From Jaltomata sinuosa (taxonomy: Eukaryota; Streptophyta; Magnoliopsida; Solanales; Solanaceae): DNA of 64,000 bases. Below the pieces are notes generated by a model. It was not told the DNA's origin. It saw only the letters and a list, made by a program, of their open reading frames with translations, and ran no database searches. Made by a program: the position numbers and the translations under genes. How positions within the stretch are numbered: position 1 is the stretch's first letter; the number at the start of each line of letters is the position of its first letter. This document shows, piece by piece, positions 32,801 to 43,794 of this stretch. Where the stretch lies: NCBI GenBank assembly GCA_003996215.1, contig QJPP01001724.1:248001-312000 (forward strand), given 5' to 3'.

Positions 32801-34420
32801 ACAGATTCAAAATCCCCATATCCTGTGCTTGTGTAATCCTTAATTTCAGTAAGAAGTTGGGTCGACCCTCTAGCTTAAGGATAATTCTTTGCAAAATAAT
32901 CACCTTTGTTACAAATAAAGCATATGTTATTTTTCTGGGAATTGCCTGGGCTCCTTTTCCTATAGTATTTTGTATGCCTGATGAACCTGGAATTTCTGTC
33001 TAGAGTCTTTGGCCATTTGAACAATTTGAACCACCTGAATTTTTCATGTCGCCAGGATGCAGGGAAAGAGCTATGTGATCTAGTGATAAGATCAAATCTA
33101 GTGCATGCTTTATCTATGACTGGATTATTTTGAATGATCTACATGGAAGATTGCTTGTCTGATATATCTGACCTGTGGGATTGTTATGTATTGGAATTTT
33201 TTCATAATTATTCTAACAATGTGGCGTGACAATATCTTTTGCAGTGATGAAATAAAGGCTTATTTTAGGCTGGCATTCCTTCCTAATTCAAATTATATCT
33301 TTGCCATCTTCTGAAAATGAACATCAATGATGTCCCTTTGAAACGTGACTCACTTTATTTAGAAGAACTGTCATCACAGCTTTTCTTGTCTTTGGCTAGT
33401 ATCACCATAAAATAACTCTTGCAATATTCTGATGTTGTAGGCAAAGTCTTGGGATGTAAGGAAGGTGTTTTTATCTTGTATCCCAAGTGAATTCCACCAA
33501 TCTCTCATGATTATGGAGAACCTTGAAGTGAGTTCTGAAGTATAAGGTACTTTTCTCTCTCAACCAGATTCTTTGTCTCCATCCAAGTATATAAGTCTTA
33601 AATATTCTGGGGCCATCTAGATACTTTGACATCATCAAGAGTGAAGACATGGAATCCAGTATCAACCAATTTTGGTGTTGGATGTTCTGGTTTCCTTTCA
33701 ATAATCAGCCCATCTGTCATTCCTTCCTGTGAATTATCAACTTCAGAAACTTCTGGTTCTCTTGGTTGATTCATGAATATTGATGGTTATTCTTCTTCAG
33801 TAGATTCAGTTGAGGATTCTTCAGTCTCCTCAATATTTTCATGGAAGTCCTGTAAGGATTCTTCAATTCTTTCTATGTGTCCTTTAGTAGGATCATTATC
33901 ATATGGACCTTCAGTTTTTTCAGTGTATCCTTCAATGGGATCATCAATAAGTGAATCATCACTATACTCTGAGTATGTCTCCGTACAATTATCTTCATAT
34001 GAATCATAAATATTGGATCCTAGGACATCATCATCTTAAATGCCATAGAGGTCAGGGATAACCTGATCATAGGTAATCAAGTCATCATCTGATGTTTCAT
34101 AGAATGGGATCTCCAAGTCAGCATCTCGGATGACTAAACTAAGATCTAAGAAGATTGATCATTATCTGGAGTGGTTTGATTCGGGATAACCAAATCTTTT
34201 TTGTGACTTGCGATCATTATATTTTCTGGGTCTGGTTCTTCAGAACCTTGACCAAACTCCTTCTTCCTTTTGGACTGCTTCTGGGCTTACTTTTGGGCAG
34301 CAGTGGAGTCCTTCCATTCCCACACAAATTTGGCAATGTCAAATTTAGGTTCCTTATATTTTCTTGGAGAAAAGGACATAGGGTTGTGTGAAGTATAAGG
34401 GAAACTAGTATAGGAGTGGC
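32801..34420 (-). pseudogene. Viral capsid-protein region with CCHC knuckle
   Basis: Reading leftwards: a long acidic (D/E-rich) stretch about 33760-34150, typical of the caulimovirid capsid N-terminus; a segment with W-P-Q-N-I and aromatic/basic residues near 33480-33640; a basic Arg/Lys region; then the knuckle I-C-F-I-C-N-K-G-D-Y-F-A-K-N-Y at 32878-32925, in which the histidine and last cysteine positions are both tyrosine. The capsid core is split by several stops and frame changes. The serine-rich ORF on the opposite strand (33773-34009) is its antisense shadow. Confidence 0.65.
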
Positions 34421-35931
34421 CTAATTTTGGTGGAGAGTAGGTTGTGATGACATGGGGAAGAAGGTAGGCTTTTTTAGATGGACTCTGAGGCTTTGGTTAG
34501 TCATAGGTGTCGTATTAAGTTGGTGTATCTGTTCTATTAGGGAAGCTATTTCTTTGTGTTGTTGGTAAAAAAAGTGGGACAGTGAAGTTCCTGGTGGACA
34601 AATATTATACTGAAGGGTTTCCATCCTTCGTTCAAGGGCTTTGATAAGTCCAGTATAGTGGGTGGAAGCCTGCTCTACTTTCTTCTTGATTGTCTCTACT
34701 TTGTTCATCATCTTGTTTTGAGTGCGAGCAACACTTCTGAGTGATGTGCCAAGGTGGGATAGCACCTTGTTTTGGCTGATAGCATTCTCAATTTACCAGT
34801 TCATTATTGGCTCGATATCACTCATGGGTGAATTCTCTCATGTGGGCAAGATGACCTTTTGTTTGGGTATTTTTGAAGTGTGGATTATGCCATCTGTTTC
34901 AAACAGCTGTAGAGTTGGGAATTCAGGAGTATGACTAGAGATGGAAGGGTTATCATGAATATATGATGCTCAAAGATTTCTTTCTTGGCAAAGGCTATTC
35001 TATTAGGCTTTTTAAGGTGTGAGTGGTCAAAGATTATGAAACAGTTTTGTCATGTTTTCTGGCAAAGATTGGTTCAAAGGAGTAGAGAGGTTCAATAGGT
35101 TCTCTCAACTTCTTGTAGTTTGTGACCCATGAGTCAAGAAGGATTTTGACAAGTTCTTCCCTGGCTAACTTCCTTGGGATCAGGGTACACATGGTAGTTC
35201 TGTTGGTGGCATCTACATTCAAGAGCATAGTATTTTCACCACCTGGAAGAGAAAGGCCCATGGCATGGTTTTGGACTCGCCAAGCTATCTGGTAGTAGAG
35301 AGTTGCCTATATGGCATATCTAGCTTGCAAAGATCCTTGGATAAAGACCTGGATCTTTAGCGCCTCCTTCAAATACGGATCATACACGGATATGTTGAAG
35401 TTTGGAAAAGAAGTGACAAACACAGTCCCAGCATTCAGAGTGATCTTTGTGGTTCCCAAGTTCGCATGTTAGTTCTCATTGTATCTAGTATCCAGGAGCA
35501 AAAGACGAGCAACAACGGGTTGGCCTTTTCTTCCATGATATGTCAATGCAACTCTGGCAGCACCAAAATGGATATGGGTGAAACCATGGGTTTTCTAATG
35601 TCACAGAAAATCCTCTGGTATTTGTAGCATAATAAATTATTCCTCTTGAGTTACAAGAATATGGTGTTTGTCAAGCTTTGATGCAACAACGTATTTCTTA
35701 ACTCCCTTAGGTTTATTTTGTAAGATGGAATGATTTTTTAACCACAGAGAGCATGTCTTTTTGGCAAAAGGGGAGTTGTGGTATGTAGGTTTCTAACACT
35801 TTATTTTCTAGGGGTAAGACGTCTAATTCGTAAAGGAAGTCATATTTACATGGCAAGGTTTTACTGAGAGTAGGTGACATATTTAATCTTGGAAGGGACC
35901 TGGATGGACTATACGAAGATGACTCTGACAT
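34421..35931 (-). pseudogene. Viral movement protein with C-terminal coiled coil
   Basis: It starts at the ATG at 35931 (M-S-E-S-S-S-Y) and reads through the 30K-superfamily movement domain: a G-A-A-R-V-A-L-type strand, the L-D-T-R motif near 35490, and F-P-N-F-N-I-S about 35400-35420. The last third (34421-34765) is a heptad-rich helix consistent with the coiled coil by which caulimovirid movement proteins bind virions. The three main pieces (from 35931, 35261 and 34765) are in different frames, so there are at least two frame shifts plus stops. The role was tubule-guided cell-to-cell transport. Confidence 0.78.
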
Positions 35932-36218
35932 ATTTATAAAACTGGAAAAAGACTCAAATAAAGTAGGACTATAGTGATGACTCTGACACAGGAATATAGT
36001 AAAGACACTGGTATAGTATGACTATAGTAATGGCACTAAGAAAAAGATATGTACAAGGGACAAGATGAAATTATGACTAAAGACTTACACAATAAGACTA
36101 TTTTAATAGCGCTATGACTAAAGACGTAGACAATACTATAGTATGTTAAGTTAATGGTAATTGCTATATGAACAAAACCTTATGGTAAACTACTCATCCC
36201 TCTAAAAGGGATGGGCTA
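35932..36218 (-). other. Viral leader between primer site and movement protein
   Basis: Non-coding, purine-rich on the + strand. Short repeated phrases ('ctatagtatga' and 'actaaagac') occur at 35960-36130. No long ORF. Confidence 0.5.
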
Positions 36219-36230
36219 GCTCTCATACCA
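36219..36230 (-). promoter_or_regulatory. Viral primer binding site (tRNA-Met, one mismatch)
   Basis: On the minus strand the 12 bases differ at one position from TGGTATCAGAGC. It lies upstream of the movement-protein start, as in caulimovirid leaders. Confidence 0.75.
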
Positions 36231-36254
36231 TAGGGGGAAGATAGGGGGAACCAG

Positions 36255-36583
36255 AGAAGACCAACCAGGCAAGGCTAACCAAGTAGACAAGGCACAACGA
36301 GATACTACAGGGGAATTGGAGAGGACCAAACTAGGCAAGGCTTACCAAACAGATAAGGCACAAACTAGGCAAGACTAAAAAAGAAGACAAGGCACAACGG
36401 GATACTACAAGCAAGTGTAACGAAATTGAAAGCATAATAGAAACTGCACACAAAGGTTCTCTAATTGACTGGGCTTCTCATCAACAAGGATGGCTTGCCA
36501 GGCTTCTCAATAACCATGGATGGCTTGCCAGGGCTTCTTATCCATAAATATGGCTTGCCACTAAAGTTGTATTCTCATCCACC
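36255..36583. repeat. Terminal redundancy of the viral insert, right copy
   Basis: Counterpart of 29911-30172, with an extra internal copy of the 'aggcaaggct...agacaaggcacaac' phrase. Element C's RT reading begins immediately to the right. Confidence 0.78.
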
Positions 36584-37330
36584 AACTCCAGTCCATTTCA
36601 TATGTAAGAAACATGATTACCTTAGGATGTGTATTGAATATCACCAGTTGAACAAGGTCACTATAAAAGAATAAGTATCCTCTTCCAATACTGATAACCT
36701 ATTTGACCAACTTCAAGGTGCTACTTGTTTATCTAAGATACATATCAGATCCAGCTATAAACAATTGAAAGTTAGGGACAATGAAATTCCTAAACAGCCT
36801 TCAGGACCCATTATTGTCAGTTTGAGTTTCTTGTCATGTCCTTCAATTTGACCAGTGCCCTTGCAGCCTTCATAGACCTCATAAATAGAGTATTTAAATA
36901 ATATTTTGACATGTTCATGATTTTCTTCATCAATAACACCCTAATATACAACCGTAGTGTGGAAGAGCATGTCAATCACCTCAGAATTATGTTACGGACA
37001 CTTAAAAACTGTTAGTTGTATGCTAAGTTTTCCAAGTGTGAATTTTTGATGAAGTCTCTGCGATTCCTAAGCCACATTATTTCTAGTGAAGGTATTCAGG
37101 TGGATTCTCAAAAGATTGAGGAAGTAAAATATTAGCCTAAACCAACAACCCAATTGATATTAGGAGTTTGTTGGATTTGGCTGGCTATTATAGAAGTTTT
37201 GTAAAAGGGTTTTAATCTATCGGTGCTCCTTTGATTAAGTTGACTTGGAAGAAATTCAAGTTCCAATAGTCTGAAGCTTGTGAGAAGAGCTTTAAAGAGT
37301 TGAAAATTCGTTTTACTTTTTCTCAGTGTT
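36584..37330 (+). pseudogene. Element C reverse transcriptase (broken)
   Basis: The frame resumes in RT at P-V-H-F-I-C-K-K and runs to a stop at 36672. It continues in pieces through D-N-L-F-D-Q-L-Q-G-A, the S-L-S-F-L-S-C block and the catalytic box near 36923-36940, which reads F-F-I-N-N instead of F-I-D-D: both metal-binding aspartates are asparagine. Then come C-E-F-L-M-K-S and S-Q-K-I-E-E-V. The N-terminal part (R-M-A-P through W-G-A-P) is missing at the viral junction. Catalytically dead. Confidence 0.85.
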
Positions 37331-37860
37331 GACCCTACCATAGGGAATAAATGGCTTTCTTGTTTATTGTGAGACATCCAATATGGGGATGGGATGTGTT
37401 TTGATGCAGGTTGTTAAAGCAATAACATATGCTTCCAGGTAGCTTAAGAACCATGAGAAGAACTACTGACTTATGATCTTGAGTTGGAAGTGGTGGTGTT
37501 TTCAATGAAAATATGATAGAAATACCTCTATGGTGTGCATGATGATGTTTTTACAGATCATAAGAGCCTTCAACATATCTTCAGTCAGAAATGGTTGAAT
37601 CTCAGGTAGAGAAGGTGGCTTGAGTTACTTAAAGATTGTGATATGAGTATTCTTTATCATCTTCATGAGGCAAATGTGGTTGTTGATGCCCTTTGTAGGT
37701 TTCCTATGGAATGTACTTTTCATGTAAAGGAAGGAAAGAAAGAACTTGCAAGAGATGTGCATATACGTACAAATTTAGGAGTCCTTCTCTTAGACTTCAA
37801 TATGGTGGTGCAGTGGTTCAGAATGGGGCTGAATCCTCCTTAGTGGTTGAAGTCAAGGAA
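37331..37860 (+). pseudogene. Element C RNase H and connection
   Basis: Broken frames with V-Y-C-E-T-S-N-M-G-M-G (normally Y-C-D-A-S), Y-D-L-E-L-E-V, and an intact F-T-D-H-K-S-L block near 37550. The frame 37643-37843 has the Y-H-L-H-E-A-N-V-V-V-D-A-L linker. The first catalytic aspartate is glutamate. Confidence 0.8.
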
Positions 37861-38640
37861 AAGCAGAATAGTGACTCCATTTTGCTCCAACTAAAGGAAG
37901 AAGTCCACAATAAAAAAGTATTGATTTTCAAACAAGGGGTAGATGGTGTCCTGAGGTACCAAGGTAGGTTGTGTGTTCCTTATATGGATGGTCTCAAAGA
38001 AACAATCAGGGTCAAAGATCATAATTCAAGATATTCAATTCACTAAGGCTCCACAAAGATATACCACGACTTGAGGGAAGTCTATTAGTGGAATAGTATG
38101 AAGAGGAACATCGCATAGTTTGTAGCTAAGTCTCCCAACTATCAGTAGGTTATGGTTAAGAATCAAAATCCAGGAGGTATGGTTAAGAATATAATCCTCC
38201 CTGAGAGGAAATGGGAGATGATAAATATGGATTTCATAATAGGGTCACCTCAATCGTAATGGCAGCATAACTCGATATGGGTAGTTGTGGATCAAATGGC
38301 CAGTCAGCTCACTTCTAACCCGTAAAAACAATAGACTCAATGGAGGATTATGCTAAGTTATATATTCGTGATATAGTCAGGGTTAATAGAATTCCTTTAT
38401 CCATAATTTCAGACAGGGGTGCACAGTTCACCGCCCAATTTTGGAAGTCTTTTAAGAAGGGTTTGGGGATGAGGGTGAACCATAGTATCATATTTCATCT
38501 ACAAACCAACAGTCATACAGAGTGCACTATTCAGACTCCTAAAAATATGTTGAGGGCATGTATTAAGGACTTCAAGGGATATTGGGATGATCACCTGCCT
38601 TTTATAGAGTTTGCATACAAGAACAACTACTAATCCAGTA
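37861..38640 (+). pseudogene. Element C integrase (broken)
   Basis: A degraded HHCC region spans about 37900-38150 (the cysteines largely lost). N-M-D-F-I-I-G follows near 38225, and then a 97-residue frame at 38340-38633 with S-D-R-G-A-Q-F, the H-T-E-C-T-I-Q glutamate region, M-L-R-A-C and F-A-Y-K-N-N. All three catalytic acids can be recognised, but the domain is broken by stops and by a frame change near 38330. Confidence 0.85.
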
Positions 38641-39290
38641 TCTAAATGGCTCCGTATGAGGCTCTTACAGGCAAAAGTATAGGTCTCTAATTGGTTAGTT
38701 TGAGGTTGGTGAAGCAGAATTGCTAGGGCCAACTTTAGTTCACAAGGCTATGAAAAAGGTTACACTTATTCAGGAAAGATTAAAGATTGCACAGAGCTAT
38801 AAAAAGTCCTACACATATATGATGCGAAGAGACTTAGAGTTTGAACATAATGATTGGGTGTACTGGAAGGTTTTAGAAATGGTGCAATGATGTTTGGAAA
38901 TAAAGGGAAACTTAGTCCTTGATATAGTGGTCCATACTGAATTTTAATGAGGATTGGGAAAGTGGCTTATGAATTGGAGCTACCCGAAGATTTTGCATTC
39001 ATGCATCCAGTATTTCACATCTCTATGCTTAAGAAGTGTTTGCGTCACCCCTCACTCATTGTTCCTATGGAAAGTGTTGGTGTAAAGGGAAGCTTGTCAT
39101 ATAAGGAGGCCGAAGTGGAAATTCTACATCATCGTGTTTGCAAGTTAAGGATCAATGAGGTAGTACTGGTAAAGGTGTTATTAAGTCCATATGTACACAT
39201 ATATTCACTCCCCATGATTCGGATAATTCCTAAGGTAACAATATTACTCTCGCTATGCATTCTAATAATCCCTCTGCCATGTCATTCGTG
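38641..39290 (+). pseudogene. Element C integrase C-terminus and pol end
   Basis: Pieces of A-P-Y-E-A-L, then R-R-D-L-E-F near 38825, and the frame 38947-39291 with K-V-A-Y-E-L-E-L-P, H-P-V-F-H-I-S-M-L-K-K and V-E-I-L-H-H-R-V. A frame slip after 39170 replaces the expected chromodomain-like tail, whose worn P-H-L-F-equivalent bases are still visible near 39195. Confidence 0.75.
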
Positions 39291-39482
39291 ATATAATTCT
39301 GTGGTTATACTCGTGCTCATGAGTTCTCCCTAGTTGACTATAACCTTGATGCATGGATGCTTTAGTTCATGATTAACAAGTATCATACATGCAGCAAATA
39401 GAAGTCTTGAATTGATTAGGTTGTATGCCCCATTCTAACCTTGCCCATCATGCAAGGATGAATAATCCCATGAGAGAGATAT
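39291..39482 (+). promoter_or_regulatory. Element C 3' untranslated region and polypurine tract
   Basis: Non-coding DNA ending at 39453-39482 with a worn version of the 'gaggacgaatgatcccaagg' motif that precedes the 3' LTR in elements B and E. Confidence 0.65.
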
Positions 39483-39954
39483 TGTAAAAACTCGCCATTT
39501 GTATCATGTTCATATCTCTTTATATGTTGTTTCAGGCTTGAAAACTGGGTCATATGACCTTAGATCTCTTGGAAACCATTTGGGATGAGTTTTGATACCC
39601 AAATGAAAGTTTAGAGAATGAGAAATGGCTAGTGGATCGTGGATCAGGGTTACCACATTAGGATCTTCACTGCACCTGGTGCCAAACTTTAGCAAGTTGA
39701 CAAAATAGGCCTTTGTTGCTATGGGATATGCGCCACACCTCTAGGTTTTTTCTATTGGCACCGTGGCACACCCCCTAGAAGGCATTATGAGAGGCACAAT
39801 GTGCCTTAGCCTTTTCTCGACAATTGTTCTCCAAATTTCTCATCTAATTAATGGTCTTTAAGTCATTTATTTCCCACAAAAACCCCTAACATGACTTTTA
39901 ATCCCTTATAAGCATCTACACTTAGAAGAATTCATTATAGAAGTTCTCTCAACC
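39483..39954 (+). repeat. Element C 3' LTR, first part
   Basis: Starts 'tgtaaaaactcgcc', a worn form of the common 'tgtaacaccccgcc' LTR start, right after the polypurine tract. It is cut at 39954 by element D and resumes at 61575. No coding capacity. Confidence 0.7.
39950..39954 (+). repeat. Target-site duplication of element D, left copy (caacc)
   Basis: Matches 61575-61579 exactly. The two lie 21.6 kb apart because element E sits inside D. Confidence 0.9.
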
Positions 39955-41520
39955 TGTCACGACCCGATTTCTCAATTCATGATGGCACCTACAATCCCCC
40001 AATAGGCGAACCAATTCCCGTAGCCCAGAACGGTTAGTAATGGGCTACTACCTAACCAAAATGCACCAGCAAGCAGAAATAAGCGAAAGCAAAACTCGAA
40101 TATAAATACATAAAGGAAACTACACCAACCCCAAGACTTGGTATCAATAGTACAAAAGCTTCTAATAGGATACAAGTGCTAGTAGTAACAAAATACAACA
40201 TAAATTGCCTCCGAAAGTACAAGGAGCAATAGTACAACAGATGAGATGTAGACAAGCCCCGACCGTCAGGCGCTCACCCTAGTCTCAAAGATCCAAAAGC
40301 TGCACGAGTCTCTAACATGATCAACGGCGAAAGCTCAGCTAATATCTGCACAAAAAAGTGCAGAAGTGTAGTATGAGCACAAAAACCGCGGGTACTCAGT
40401 AGGTATCATAGGCCGACTGAGCGTATATAATATATAAAAGCAGTAAGTAACAGATAGCAAGAAAGCAGTCACTGAGGCAATAAGCAAGGAAAAAGGAGCT
40501 AGCACAGATCATCCATAACCAAGAGCTTCAAGTAACACATGCTATCACAGAGATACAATTAACAGAATCACAGGTGAAGGAAAGGAGAACGCACCTGGAG
40601 TCCTTGCACAACAATATAAGTAAGTAGAGAGAGAGTTGAGAAAATAGCGGTATACCGGTAACCTCAAGTGGAAGGAAAAGATGGAGAGCAGTCTAACATA
40701 CTCAAAATGGAATCAACCAGTATAGGGAAATCATAACACCAATCTAATCATATGATAGCATGACCAGGGAATCACCTCACAAGTACAACCCTAGGATGAA
40801 ATAACTAGGCCACAATAACCGAGAGATACCACTCAGCTTCCCACAAGAATAGAACCAGAGTCTCACACTATTCTCAGAAGGCCACATAAAAATGCCTTGA
40901 TAAGATAGAACTCCAAAGCCTTCTCAATAATCAAACATCCCACAACCAAAGCCTCAATAGGCTAGCCATCACTAATCTTTCAAGAACCAAGTGCCAAGAC
41001 AAGCTCTAAGTAAAAACAGGAGTAAATATAGTCTATCTACAGTCCCAACGGCCGCCCATACAACCGAGGAACACAATAAAGTGAAAACAAACCCTCCGGC
41101 ATCCCATACTACCGGAGCATACGCTGAAAACACAGCAAACAAGGGTGGAATCCAATGCATGATATGATATGATGTGAAATAGAACCTCTGTATGTACCTC
41201 CTCCGGTGCCAATCAGGCCCAGCATGCAGGTTCCATGGAAAGACTCAGCCTGTATACCTTTACTCCACCGTATACCCTTCCCTCCGGCGCACGCAGCCCA
41301 AAGCCCCAGGCCTAGAGCGGCAAGGTCCAAGGAGGTCCCCGACCCCATACTAAATCTCAGTATCAAGACATGTCATCCGGAAGCAAGTACGGGATCAAGA
41401 TAGAGACCCAGTCTCAAATATGCATGCCCAGACCCTGTGCAGGACTAAAGTAGTAGAAAATGCCTCAAAAACCCCTCCAAGGGTGCCCGGGCGCAACCGG
41501 GTCTAAAACTGTAGTAAATC

Positions 41521-41658
41521 AAGTCTAGTGCTCTGCCCCGCAGAGACTAGTATCAGTAATAAAATCAAGTCTGGTGCTCTGCCCCGCAGAGACTAGTATC
41601 AGTAATAAAATCAAGTCTGGTTCTCTGCCCCACAGGGACTAGTACCAGTAATAAAATC
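41521..41658 (-). repeat. 46-bp tandem repeat in D 3' LTR (3 copies)
   Basis: Three 46-bp units beginning 'aagtctagtgctctgccccg', the same unit as in element A. The third has several substitutions. Confidence 0.9.
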
Positions 41659-42812
41659 AGTGAGAAAACATCCAAAAATCCCCTTTTCTATCAACAACAG
41701 TACCAAAAATGGGCCCTAGGGACATGCAAATTTAGGAAAACAATCAGTAGTGGCTCACAGTAAAAAATGTAGTAAAACATGCAGGGGAAAACCTTTTTCA
41801 TGGATGATATGCTCGCACACAAATATAAAAGTATCCCAGCGGCTCACAATAATTCATATCAGCCCTGCACAGGCGCAATAACTACTCAGCAGACATAACC
41901 AGCCTAAAAGGATAATCTCTATGTCCGGGACTCGCGGACATTCCCAAATAGCCCACCATCTATGTTCCAGAGTCAATACAAGGCCACACATGACCACAAA
42001 GGTAATATACATTACTACGCGAATACTACAAACAACGTATGAAATAGACGGACAAAGGCGAACAAGGTCTGGAGTACCAACCTATAACAACCCATCCAAG
42101 GATGCTAATTAATGCAGTTATAGCCTATATACGCAGAGTCTAGATAGGGGAAAACCATAACCTACCTGTCGTCCGACGAATAGCTGCGGGAACGGCGTCG
42201 TCCAGGCTTGAACTGCTCTGGGAAACTCCAACTCGCAAAACCACTATCAATACAACAATCTACAGATTAAAACAATACTAACGATACCCATAATGCCAAA
42301 AATATAACCGGGTTGAAATCCGGGTCACAAATGGGCCCGTGGGCTCCGTAACCCAAAACCGGAAATGAAAAACACACATGTGTTCCTTACCATCCCGGCA
42401 GCACATGCTCAAAAATTGAGCGGAAACAGACAACAATTAGGGCTCAAAACACCCCGCAAATCAAGGAATTTAAAGAATGAAATTCATGGAAGAAATCGGA
42501 AAAATCACGAAAGAACTTACCCGATTTAGAATCCAACAAACGCTCAAGATTCAGCAAATATTAACCTCCAAGCTGTTGGCAATGATCAAGGTGATTTATG
42601 GAGGTTTTGGGTTCATCATCCATGGAGAATTCAGAATTGAAAGAGAGGGTTTATCGGATTTAGGAGTCCACGAACGAGCATGGATCGACAAAATATTATC
42701 CTCCAAGTAGTTGGGATGAACAATGGTTATATGGAGGTTTTTGAGAGCTATTTTAATGGAGAATATCATTTTTGGGGTTTTTAGAAATAAAGGGGAGAAC
42801 AGGGCTGGCCAG

Positions 42813-42820
42813 CTATATAA
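42813..42820 (-). promoter_or_regulatory. Putative TATA box of D 3' LTR
   Basis: TTATATAG on the minus strand, at the corresponding site to 60603-60610 in the other LTR, with the GC minisatellite just upstream and A/T-rich leader downstream. Confidence 0.5.
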
Positions 42821-42829
42821 GCTGCCAGC

Positions 42830-43090
42830 GCCCAGGGGCCAGGGCGGCCCAGGCGCACCAGGGAGGCCAGGGAGTAGGTGCACCAGGCTGGCTAGGGCAC
42901 AGGCGGCCAGGGCGCATGGGGCGCATGAGCGCAGGGGCCAGGCGCATGGGGCGCATGGGGCGCATGGGCACAGTGGCCAGGCGCATGGGGCGCATGGGCG
43001 GAGGGGCCAGGCGCATGGGGCGCATGGGGCGCAGGGGCCAGGCGCATGGAGCGCATGGGGCGCATGGGCACAGGGGCCAGGCGCATGGGT
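42830..43090 (-). repeat. GC-rich minisatellite upstream of the LTR promoter
   Basis: A run of 'ggggcgcatgggg' and 'gcaggggccaggcgcat' units in about 9- and 27-bp periods. It is strongly GC-rich compared with the rest of the window and gives long open frames on both strands (Gly-Ala-His and Pro-Ala-Cys repeats) that are not genes. The counterpart at 60620-60872 has a different arrangement. Element A has no such block. Confidence 0.9.
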
Positions 43091-43794
43091 ATGCCCACAC
43101 CAGCAACCAACAACCAATCCTTAGGCAAAGTTTCACAAGATGGGTCCCCGGGAACGCATCCGGGGTTCCGCGAACACAAACGACCTGAGCTATTCGACTA
43201 GAAATGGTGTTCCGGATCCAATGGAATCAACGAAAATCTCATAGGATGTAAATTTAACAAAAAGTGGGCCCCACGCCCAAAATCAACCTTTAGCCAACTA
43301 TTCCCAAAATGGAACCCAATGGCCAAAATCAAGTCCGGAGGCCTAGGGACCCAAACCAATAGTCTCTCTAGCCTAAACTCGATATTCCGGAGCTAAAAGC
43401 ACTGACGGAATTTCCATCCGAGACCGTCCTCTCCAAATGTTGATCAAAGTCAACCAAACAAGCCCAATTGGCTGAAAACACAGAACGAGAGAGAATTCCA
43501 AGCTAAAAAGCTTCTGGATCCCGACCAAAGGTCTCTTTGGACCAAACTTCACGCTCCGAAGCTAATGGAACTGTCAGAATTTGATTCCTAGCACGTACAC
43601 CCAGGATGTTGACTGAAGTCAACAATTTCAAAAGCTAAAAGCTCTAAAACAAGGAATGGCCAAAAAGACCAAGCAAATGGTCAGGCACCGAACTACCGGT
43701 CCCAGCAAGCCATAAATGACTTGGGGCCGCTACATGCAAGCTCTAACGGTACAAGAAAGGCAACCACGCGTAAATGACCATAAGGGTCATTACA

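Larger units (their letters stand above)
29911..36583 (-). mobile_element. Endogenous pararetrovirus (caulimovirid), broken
   Basis: A 6.7 kb viral insert read right to left: leader with tRNA-Met primer site (36219-36230), movement protein, capsid region with acidic N-terminus, CCHC knuckle, retropepsin, then an intergenic promoter (TATA 30741-30748) and poly-A signal (30573-30578). Leader sequence recurs at both ends (29911-30172 and about 36255-36583), as expected when a circular genome integrates with terminal overlap. About 6.3 kb is unique, less than the 7-8 kb usual for the family, and no RT box was found. Frame shifts and stops lie in every ORF. The layout most resembles solendovirus/petuvirus-type sequences of Solanaceae, but genus is uncertain. 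It sits inside pol of element C. Confidence 0.85.
39955..43794 (-). repeat. Element D 3' LTR
   Basis: 3840 bp. Contains the 46-bp repeat (three copies, 41521-41658), a TATA-like sequence (42813-42820) and a GC-rich minisatellite (42830-43090) directly upstream of it on the minus strand. It is close to the other D LTR except in repeat copy number and minisatellite content. Confidence 0.92.

Noticed and set aside
33773..34009. Serine-rich 78-residue ORF on the + strand
   Set aside because: It is antisense to the acidic capsid N-terminus of the viral insert (GAA/GAT-rich codons read backwards give serine codons).
42596..43188. Long open frames on both strands with Gly-Ala-His or Pro-Cys-Ala repeats (also at 60427-60967)
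   Set aside because: They are produced by the GC-rich minisatellite, overlap on opposite strands, and have no start context or family; not genes.
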